Positions 55,995 through 64,000 of a DNA stretch of 64,000 bases are shown here, one piece after another; position 1 is the first letter of the stretch, and each line of letters starts with the position of its first letter. The position numbers and the translations under genes were made by a program. The notes beneath the pieces are model-generated. The model was not told the origin of the DNA, ran no database searches, and saw only the letters and a list, made by a program, of their open reading frames with translations. Location of the stretch: positions 3,208,501 to 3,272,500 of the forward strand of contig CANJKZ010000084.1 of NCBI GenBank assembly GCA_947471745.1. The letters are read 5' to 3'. The stretch is from Closterium sp. Naga37s-1. Taxonomy: Eukaryota; Streptophyta; Zygnematophyceae; Desmidiales; Closteriaceae.

Positions 55995-56404
55995 CCTTCT
56001 TCCACGGGTTCATCTTCTTCAATTCGTAGTGTCGCCATTTGCCGTTCCAACACCACCGCTACCGCCGCTGTTGCACGAGTGTGTACACCCTTAAGAGAAG
56101 CCCATGCCATTGGTCCCTTCTCTGGTTCACGCTGGAATGACATGATGTGATGGATTTGTCTGCTCCCCAACGCTTGCCCAAGTAGGAGGTAGCCTTGTGC
56201 GCTCTTCCGCACCCACGGGCTCTTCTCCGGGTCGTTCTTGGGGCACCTTTCCGTTCCTTCCATCACCTCCAGCAGGTCATAGTGGTCAAATACGTTCTCC
56301 ATTCTGAAGGACCATTCAGCAAAGTTGTCGCCATTGAACTTGTCAAGCCCGAAAACTCTTGGTTCATCCCTAGAAGGTCCAAGAGCAGGTTGCACGGGCG
56401 CCAT
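55995..56404 (-). pseudogene. copia gag (UBN2-type) N-terminal fragment, other family
   Basis: From ATG 56404: MAPVQPALGPSRDEPRVFGL, then KFNGDNFAEWSFRMENVFDH, a Tyr-Leu-Leu-Leu-Gly segment and MAWASLKGVH, ending near EEDEPVEEGVQES. This is the usual start of plant Ty1/copia Gag (F-x-G-x-N-[FY]-xx-W). It is unlike the Gag of elements 1, 2, 5 and 6. Truncated at about 56000 by the junction with plus-strand gag; its own 5' side is replaced by the element-6 leader. Confidence 0.7.
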
Positions 56405-56409
56405 GGCTG

Positions 56410-57180
56410 AATCACGGGCGCCTAGCCTACGCGCCCGGCCCGTCGCCCCTAGCCTATGCACGCCCGGCCCATCGCCCCTAGTCTACGCGCCCGGCCCGTC
56501 GCTCCTAGCCTACGCGGCCCGTCAACCCCTAGCCCGCGGCCCGTCGACCCCTAGCCCAGCGCCCGGCCCCGTCCCTAGCCCGCGCCCGGCCCCGTCGGCC
56601 CCTAGCCCCGCGCCAAGCCCCGTTCCTAGCCCGCGCCCGGCCCCGTCAGCCCCTATCCCCGCGCCCGGCCCCGTCCCTAGCCCCGTGCCCGGCCCCGTCC
56701 CTAGCCCGCGCCCGGCCCCGTCGGCCCTTAGCCCCGCGCCTGGCCTCGTCCCTAGCCCAGCGCCCGGCCCCGTCCCTAGCCCGCGCCCGGCCCCCACTTC
56801 GGCCCCTAGCCTCGCGCCCGGCCCCATCCCTAGCCCGCGCCCGGCCCCCCACAACGACCCCTAGCCCGCGCACGGCCCCGTCCCTAGCCCGCGCCCGGCC
56901 CCCCTCTGTCGGCCCCTAGCCCCGTGCCCGGCCCCGTCCCTAGCCCGCGCCCGGCCCCCACGACGACTCCTAGCCCGCGCCCGGCCCCGTCCCTAGCCCG
57001 CGCCCGGCCCCCTGTCGGCCCCTAGCCCCGCGCCCGGCCCCGTCCCTAGCCCACACCCGGCCCCCTGTCGACCCTTAGCCCTGCGCCCGGCCCCGTCGGC
57101 CCCTAGCCCCGCGCCCGGCCTCGTCTCTAGCCCGCGCACCCGACCCAGTCGACCCCTACCCCCTCGGCCTTTTAGCCCCA
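56410..57180 (+). repeat. GC-rich leader repeat of element 6
   Basis: Units CGCCCGGCCCCGTCCCTAGC of about 20-40 bp, read on the strand of the element. Long Pro/Ala/Arg frames are artefacts. Confidence 0.88.
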
Positions 57181-57235
57181 CTGTCACTGCTGCTACTACT
57201 ACAGCTGCTACTGCTATCCTGCGTACTGCACAGTT

Positions 57236-59968
57236 ATGGCTTTGCTTCGGGTTCTCGCGTTTGATCATGAGGGCAAACCGGATCAGTTTGACACGTGGCT
57301 AGACGACCTGCAGCTGTACCTACTGAGCGATTCTAAGGACAGTGTCTCGCTGTTTGACCTAGCGTCTGGCGCTGCTACTGCCCCTCCCGCCACAGCTAAC
57401 AGTTCGACTCTCTCACAGTGGCTTAAACACGACGCTGCTGCCCGCTTAGCCATTCGCAACCACCTGCCATTAGCTGAATGCGCTCACTTTGGACAGCACA
57501 GGACAGCGCACGCACTGTACGACGCTGTAGTCACTAGCTACTCCTCTCCTGCCACTATTGCTCTAGGCCGCCTCCTTCTGCCCTACCTGTTCCCCGAGCT
57601 GTCCACCTTTGCCACAGTCGTGGACCTGGTTTCCCACCTTCGCGCTAGTGATGCTCGCTACCGCACTGCCGTTCCCGCTGAGTTCCTTGACAGGAACCCG
57701 CCCCCGATGTACATCACTCTCTACTTTATAGTCACCCGCCTCCCTGACTCTCTTCGCTCTGTCAGGGACCACTTCCTCTCCCTTGACCCCACCTCCCTCG
57801 GTGTTGACCTCCTCGAGCAACATCTCCTCGCAGCTGAGACTAGTGCAGTTGCTCTAGGTGCTGCTCATGGCACTCCGTGCCCGCCCTTCTTTGAGGGGTG
57901 TTCCCCCTCCCCCCTTGCCCCCTCCTACGCCTCTGCTGCTGCTGCTGCAGACGTCTCTGTTCCTGAGGACGTCGGGGCTGCTTCTGCTAGTGCGAAGCGC
58001 CGCAGCAGCAAGGGCAAGGGTGGCCGGGGTGGTGATGGTGGCAGCGGCGGTGGTGGAGGTGGCAGCGGGAGTGGTGGTGGGGGCAGCAGTGGAGGTGGTG
58101 GCGGCGGTGGGACTGTTGGCGGGATTGGGGGCTCTGGTGGCGGTGGTGGAGGCAGCGGTGGGAGTGGCGGCAGTGGAGGCGGTCGGACTGGTGGCGGTGG
58201 GACTGGCGCTCGGCGTGTCGGTTCTTGGGGTGGCCAGCGTCAGCAGCAGCAACGTCGGAGCGAGACCCCGTCTCCCCAGCAGCTTCGTGAGTGGTTTCTG
58301 CATGGGGCGTCTGGGGGTAGTTGCCCGTATGTCATTCGCACGGGTGACCGTGCTGGTCAGACTTGCGGGCGGCTCCACACTCAGCACCGCTGCTTCTCCC
58401 GCCTCGACGACACGTGGCGTGCTGAGTTTGGTGACGACGTCGAGCTCCCTCGCTGGGCAGATCTGCTTAAGTCTAGGATTGCTATCTTTGACCTAGACTT
58501 TGATGCTATTCTTTCTGCTATGTATGCTTTGTCTGTTAGTGCTGAGGGTGACTGTTACCGGTGTGTGCCGCCTGACCCAGGTATAGCCGCTGCTGCTCCA
58601 GGTGCTAGTGAGTCTGGTACTCTCCCTGGTACTGCGCCTGCTGAGGCCTTGCACGCTTTCACATTGGACTCCGACGCCTCGCGCTGTTTCTTTCGGGACA
58701 GCACCACCCTCACTCCTCTTCCTGCACCTAACTTGGTCAGACGGGCTGACCCCTCCGGGGGACCAGTCGTGGCCCGTTCCTCCACTGTCCTCCCGTGTCC
58801 GGCAGTTCCGTCCGGCTCACTGTCAGGTCTTCACCTCCCCTCGTTCTCTACGAACTTGGTGAGTACAGCTGCCCTCCAGGATGCGATGGTCACTACCACC
58901 ACTCCTGGGGGTCAGCGTGTGTCGATCTGCACGTGCACACGGACGGGGCGTCACCTGGCCACGTTCACTCGTCGGCCAGGGTCGAGTCTGTACACACTCG
59001 CTACCGAGCCTTCTCAGGTAGCTGCGTCTGCTCATGTGTCCGCGTCAGTTATAGTAGCCGCCTCTTGCTCGTGTCGCCTCATGTCGCACCAAAATCTTCT
59101 GTGGCACCACCGCCTGGGTCACCCCTCTCTACCACGCCTTCGTGGCATGCACTCTCGTCTTCTTGTCTCTGGTCTTCCCAGGTCTCTGCCTTCTCTGCCG
59201 CCCTATCCTGCCCCGCCCTGCCTCCCTTTCGTCGAGGGGCGGCAGCGCGCCGCTCCTCACTCCTCCTCGTTTCCCCCGACGACTGCTCCCCTGCAGACTC
59301 TCCACATGGATGTGTGGGGCCCAGCCCACGTCAGTGGACAGAGCCGCGAGCGCTACTTTCTGCTGGTAGTTGACGACTACACGCGGTACACCACGGTCTT
59401 TCTCTTGCGCAGCAAGGGTCAGGTTGTTGAGCTCTTGAACCCTTGGATCCGCACAGTCCGTCTCCAGCTCCGCGAGCGGTTCGGCCAGGACCTTCCTGTC
59501 CTGCGTTTGCACTCTGACAGAGGTGGTGAGTTCTCCTCCAACTTCTTCCGGGACTTTTGTCGTGGGGAGGGCATTCTCCAGTCGTTCACACTTCCGGACT
59601 CCCCTCAGCAAAATGGGATTGCTGAGCGCCGCATTGGCTTAGTCATGGAGGTCGCTCATACCTCCATGATCCATGCGGCTGCTCCCCATTTTCTGTGGCC
59701 GTTTGCGGTCCGGTACGCTGCGCATCAGCTCAACCTCTGGCCCCGTGTCTCCTTGCCGGAGACTTCGCCCACATTTCGTTGGATGGGGGAGGTTGGCGAT
59801 ACATCCGTGTTCTGGGTCTGGGGATCTCGTGCCTTTGTTCGCGCCGTGTCTTCCCTTCTCAGGACGTCACGTTTGACGAATCGGTTCCCTTTTACCGTCT
59901 CTTCCCCTACCGCTCTGCCCCTCCCCCGCCCCCGCCGCTCTTCCTTGCTCCCGGTCCCCCTCCGGTAG
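57236..59968 (+). pseudogene. copia element 6 Gag-protease-integrase
   Basis: Open for 910 residues from ATG 57236 (MALLRVLAFDHEGKPDQF). Gag ends in a poly-Gly region (about residues 260-325) and the zinc knuckle C-X13-C-X3-H-X4-C (about 362-386). The protease motif reads LDSDAS (about 477) instead of LDSGAS, which should kill the enzyme. Integrase has LLWHHRLGHPS (~620), D in HMDVWGP (~691), D in HSDRGGEF (~758) and E in IAERRIG (~795). Near 59845, after SRAFVR, about 110 bp present in elements 2 and 5 are missing. The frame shifts, so the true continuation (SQDVTFDESVPFYRLFPYR) is in another register and ends in TAA at 59998. Confidence 0.9.
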
Positions 59969-60004
59969 ACCCCCTCCCGCCCCAGGGTCCTGCTCCCTAA
60001 TGGT

Positions 60005-62882
60005 GTGTCCCGGGTAGACCCTCTCCCTGGTCCTGCGCCTATTCAGGTAGCTGTCGACTCAGGTGCTGCTCGAGGTGCTGCTACTGGGGGTGCGGAGCCT
60101 GGGGGTGCGGAGTCTGAGGGTGCTGAGACTAAGGGTGCTGAGCATGGGGGTGTTGAGACTGGGGGTGTTGAGACTGGGGGTGGTGAGCCTGGGGGTGCTG
60201 AGCCTGAGGGTGTTGAGCCTGGGGGTGCAGCGTCGGAGGGTGCGGAGTCTGGAGGTGCGGAGCCTCAGGGTGCTGCTTTGTCTGGAGGTTCTGCTGGTGC
60301 TTCGGCGAGCCTGTCTCCGCAGCAGTTGCGTGAGTGGTTTGTTCGGCGTACGCGCCTTCGGAGTGGAGCTTCTGGAGCTGGAGGTACTGGAGTTGCTGCT
60401 GGAGCTGGTGTTACTGGAGGTACTGCGACCACGGGTCCTGGAGGTGCTCGTACCCGGGGTACTGGATCTGCCAGGACTGGTGGTGTTGAGGGTGCTGGAG
60501 CTGGAGACCTTACGCAGTCTGATACTACTGGCGCTGATGACGCTGGAGCTGGAGGAGCTCGAGTTGGTGGCCCTGGCGCAGGAGGCGCTGGAGTTGGAGG
60601 CCCTGGTGTTGGAGGTGCTGGAGCTGGAGGAGCTGGAGATGTTGACCCTGGTGGCACTGTGCGGCCGTGACCGTACTTCGTTCCCCTGCTCCAGCAGGTT
60701 CTTGGTACCCCGCCTTCTGCTGCCCTTACTCCTCCCCTCCTGTGTCCCCCGCCTGACCAGTCGCAGCCGCCGTTATAGCCGGCCTCTCTACTGCCTGCTC
60801 CTTCTCCTTACACTGAGCAGTCCGGAGGTCTTACAGAGGGTCGTGAGCCTGCGTCTTGTCCTGTCTCGCCTGTTCGCACTGCTCGTCGCGTTCCTCGTTC
60901 GCGTCCTCCTCCTGTCCCTGGCACGCACGCTATGACCCTCCGTCCTTCCTCTGTTCCTCTACGTGTTCCTCTGCCAGCTCCTCCTGAGTCCTCTCTTCCT
61001 GAGGTCCCTGACCCTGAGTCTGACCGTGCTCGTGCTGCCAGTCCCACTGTCTCTCGTCTCCTCGCCACTGCTGTCACTGACCCTTCTTTTGAGTCTGCTG
61101 CTGCGTCTGCTCTCGTTGCTGAGCTGCTTGACTTTGCTGCTGCCTATCGTCTAGACTACGCCACTGCTCTTGTTGCTGAGTCTGCGTCTGCCAGTCCTCC
61201 GTCCGTCGGGGGTGAGTGTGCTCTTGGCACGGACGTCCTTGAGGATAAGCAGGAGGACTTTGAGTGTCTTGCAGCTGCTGTACATTGTTTCGCTTCCATG
61301 CTGCTTGCCCTTGAGGGAGACCCGGATGCTCCAGACATCTCGACCCCGCGCTCTTACACAGAGGCGATTACGGGTCCTTACTCCTCTCAGTGGCAGGCAG
61401 CCATGGATGCCGAGATGGCATCTTGGAAGTCCACAGGCACCTACGTCGACGAGGTTCCCCCACCTGGGGCGAACATAGTCGATGGCATGTGGATCTTCAG
61501 GGTGAAGCGGCCACCGGGTTCTCCGCCTGCCTTCAAGGCGCGTTACGTTGCTAGAGGCTTCAATCAGTGACAGGGAGTTGACTACTCTTCGGGTGTTGCT
61601 GCACGTCGCTGCTCAACGTGACTACGACTTGCACTCTCTGGACTTCAGCACAGCTTTCCTGCAGGGCAGCCTGCACGAGGAGATCTCGTTGCGCCGCCCA
61701 GCTGGTTTCACTGAGTCTTTTCTTGCAGGTACTCAGTGGAGTCTTCGGCGGCCAGTCTACGGTCTCCGTCAGGCGCCTCGCGAGTGGCACGACACACTGA
61801 GGACTACCCTTGCAGCTCTTGGGTTTGCTCCTGCTACTGCTGACCCGTCGCTGTTTCTACGCACCGACACCTTGCAGCCGCCGTTCTACGTCCCTGTCTA
61901 CGTCGACGACCTCGTCTTTGCCACTGCTAACACTGAGGCACTGACCCTTGTGAAGTCGGAGCTGCAGAAGAGACACACCTGCACTGACCTGGGTGAACTG
62001 CGTAGCTATCTTGGCTTGCAGATCACCCGAGACAGAGCTCGGCGCACCATTACCCTGACTTAGTCACACATGGTGCACCAGGTCCTTCAGCGCTTCGGCT
62101 TCCAGTTCTCCTCGCCACAGCCCACTCCTCTGTCTACCAGCCACTCGCTCTCAGCTCCACCTTCGGACGAGTCCGTAGAGCTGAGTGGTCCGTACCCAGA
62201 GCTTGTGGGTTGCTTCATGTACCTGATGACGTGCACTCGACCCGACCTCGCACACCCTCTCAGCCTCCTGGCTCGCTACGTGGCTCCCGGCAGGCACCGA
62301 AAGGTGCACTGGGATGCTGCGAAGAGGGTACTGCGTTACTTGTGCAGTACGTCGGGCATGGGGCTCGTGCTTGGAGGACGGGGTCCAGTTGTCCTCACCG
62401 GTCACGCAGACGCTTTCTGGGTTGACGACTCAGCTACGCAGCGGTCGTCACAGGGTTACACCTTCAGCCTTGGCTCTGGCTCTGTCTCCTGGCGGTCTAC
62501 CCGCTCGTCTTCGGTTCTCAGCTCCAGTTGTGAGGCTGAGATCTACGCTAGGGCCATGGCTGCACAGGAGCTACGCTGGCTCACCTACCTGCTAACTGAC
62601 TTGGGAGAGCAGCCTCCTTCGCCTCCAGTTCTGTACGTCAACAACAAGGCCATGATTGCCTTGTATTAGGAGCACAGAGTGGAGCACAGAACGAAGCACA
62701 TCGCTCTGCGATACTTCTTTGCTCGAGAGTTGCAGCAGCGTGGCCAGCTTCGTCTTGCGTGCGTGGCCAGTAGGGCCAACACTGCTTATATATTCACCAA
62801 GGCACTTCCGCCTGGTGATCATCAGCGTTTCTCTACTGTGTTAGGCCTTGTGCCTACTTTGCCTCACTTGCTTACTGCGTGA
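60005..62882 (+). pseudogene. copia element 6 linker, reverse transcriptase and RNase H
   Basis: 60005-60670 is a Gly/Ala/Glu linker ending TGA in the RPRPYF position. 60932-61570 continues in frame to TGA 61568 in GFNQ-QGVDY. About 35 bp are then missing (the FQTFSPTPKM segment), with a frame change. 61548-62063 holds RT including YVDDLVFATAN. TAG 62061 replaces Gln in TLTQSHMV. 62070-62669 holds the RT end and RNase H (GHADAFW, SSCEAEIYA) to TAG 62667, again a Gln position. 62679-62882 gives the last residues, ending TGA. A further TAG near 60775 also stands for Gln. Confidence 0.88.
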
Positions 62883-63110
62883 CTTTGCTTGTACTGTGAT
62901 CTCTATATATACCTTCATGCTTGCATTTGCTAGGGTATGATCACTGTATTGTTTGTTCTTTTTTATATAACTCTGCATGTGAACTGGCCTTGTGGCCCTT
63001 TGCTTGTGCTCAGACTGTGTGGTGATTTTGTGATCCACCCTGAGCTTGCTTTTCCTTTTCTTGACTGGTCTTGTGACCACTTGTTCTCCCCCACTTCGCT
63101 TATGGGGGTG

Positions 63111-63242
63111 TGTCAGAACATTTTAACTTATACATTTTTGTAGGCTGTAATGGGGTAGCCCATAAGGGGTACAACCCAATTAGGGTTAGTACTTGTACCC
63201 AACTGTTTTCTAGTTCATTCATTCTCGTTTGTTACTTTGACA
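63111..63242 (+). repeat. 3' LTR of copia element 6
   Basis: Starts TGTCAGAACATTTTAAC directly after the PPT and shares GGGGTAGC, GGGGTACAA, TTAGGGTTAG and TTCATTCTCGTTTG with the other LTRs in reverse orientation. The end at TTTGACA (63242) is inferred; length 132 bp. Confidence 0.7.
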
Positions 63243-63827
63243 AAACGAACGGCACTATGGCAGCCACTATAGTCTTAGAACACAAATTAGGAAGAGTTAC
63301 GAGTTGGGGATGACTCCCAGCCTCTACAAACCCCAAGAGCCGAGGTACAGTGATGTGGAACAGTGCCACACAGTCCCCAACCAAGAAGGGTCTCGAAACT
63401 ACCCTCCACAAGGGCCTACACCAAGAGAAATATTACACTACAAATTGTAATGTAATTATTCCCAATATCTTGAAGTGTACCCTTTCGTGGGCTTCGAGAT
63501 CAGTTGAATCTTGAAACCAATGCTCTGGTTCTTCATCATAAACCCATCTTTCAGTTCTTGATGGGTATGCTGCACACATATGCGACACGCCGACCGTTCT
63601 ACACACGACAAAATAGAAATCGCGCACAAGACACACGACAAAATAGAAAACGTGCACGAGACACAAACGACCGCGTGACACGCGATTAGCGATAAATCGC
63701 TATTAACTCGACACACATATTCGACATCATGACTCAACATTCACAAACTATTATAAGAATGAAATATATACTATCCCATGCCTTCATACCATTCCATGCA
63801 CACACGCATGCATGCACACGGACAACA
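63243..63827 (-). repeat. probable 3' LTR and flank of another copia element
   Basis: The right end, 63827, is set by the purine tract GAGGGGGAGTT (minus strand, 63828-63840) beside TGTTGTCCG. The left end is not determined. The region contains the repeated CACGACAAAATAGAAA at about 63604 and 63635. No coding frame. Confidence 0.45.
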
Positions 63828-63856
63828 AACTCCCCCTCGGATTGTTGGCCTTAGGA

Positions 63857-64000
63857 TTTGTTGCTCTCTCCGTTCAGAGCCATCCCAGCCAGGTTGCAAC
63901 ACTTCCAATGCTGCTGCTCTACCAGCCTGTTGGTCATCATGTCAGCTGGCTGCCCCGTCGTCTTCAAGTAACGCAACTCAACTTCACAAGCGGCCACCAT
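63857..64000 (-). pseudogene. copia RNase H C-terminus, other family (runs off the window)
   Basis: Minus strand reads EVELRYLKTTGQPADMMTNR, then a stretch including LVEQQHWKCCNLAGM, and stops at TAA. This fits the end of Ty1/copia RNase H (hixLRYVKTxxQxADxxTKxL), followed by a purine tract and LTR. It differs clearly from elements 1-6. The open 5' side is outside the window. Confidence 0.7.

Larger units (their letters stand above)
56405..63242 (+). mobile_element. Ty1/copia element 6, 5'-truncated and decayed
   Basis: Plus-strand member of the same protein family as elements 1, 2 and 5. It has a C-rich leader repeat (56410-57180), gag-pol 57236-62882, the PPT ATGGGGGTG at 63102-63110 and one 3' LTR at 63111. 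There is no 5' LTR or primer site: the leader adjoins the unrelated minus-strand gag at about 56405. No target duplication found. Several stops and two deletions make it the oldest of the large copies. Confidence 0.85.

Noticed and set aside
1..64000. tRNA, rRNA or other structured RNA genes
   Set aside because: I saw no cloverleaf with matching arms; the TGGTATCAGAGC-like stretches are retrotransposon primer sites.

Overview
The window is intron-containing nuclear DNA from a green-lineage eukaryote. A streptophyte alga (Zygnematophyceae or Charophyceae type) is my best guess, with low confidence. The basis is plant-type GT-AG introns, GC-rich Ty1/copia elements with Met-tRNA-like primer sites, Crypton-like and KDZ-like transposase genes, and secreted DOMON proteins. 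Most of the 64 kb is transposon: five LTR elements with two LTRs each and perfect or near-perfect 5-bp target duplications, a sixth truncated one, solo or partial LTRs, and fragments of other elements.

Layout. 1-10.1 kb: a decayed Crypton-like tyrosine-recombinase gene (+), split by copia element 1 (1902-9561, -). 10.5-17.8 kb: copia element 2 (-, identical LTRs). 18.3-19.1 kb: remnant of a coiled-coil gene. 19.4-24.0 kb: an unrecognised multi-exon gene (-) with a poly-Glu tract; one of its introns is filled by a 178-bp tandem repeat. 24.8-25.6 kb: an unrelated 178-bp satellite. 26.4-30.4 kb: an intron-rich KDZ-type transposase gene (+). 30.7-38.4 kb: a large multi-exon coiled-coil gene (-), broken by element 3 (deleted copia), by element 4 (LTR element without coding capacity) and by in-frame stops that are nearly all TAG. 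38.4 kb: solo LTR. 39.4-40.6 kb: a third satellite of about 181 bp. 43.2-54.2 kb: two tandem four-exon genes for small secreted DOMON-domain proteins (-). The left one holds the whole 7.2-kb copia element 5 in its third intron; the right one has a frameshift in exon 1. 55.1-56.4 kb: a Ty3-like gag fragment (+) meeting a copia gag fragment (-). 56.4-63.2 kb: copia element 6 (+, no 5' LTR, decayed). 63.3-64 kb: LTR and RNase H end of another copia element (-), running out of the window.

How the parts relate. The copia elements form one family by protein: an unusual zinc knuckle (C-X13-C-X3-H-X4-C), LDSGAS protease, HHCC plus DDE integrase, YVDD reverse transcriptase and RNase H. Their LTRs (119-138 bp) and GC-rich tandem-repeat leaders differ greatly between copies. 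Element 4 has no recognisable protein but shares the PBS, PPT and leader GGGCCC motif, so it is probably mobilised in trans. Identical LTR pairs in elements 1, 2 and 5 indicate recent insertion, although all three polyproteins are already broken. The DOMON pair looks like the main conserved host gene content. The 'undescribed' candidates are the 19.4-24.0 kb gene, the coiled-coil gene and the element-4 type.
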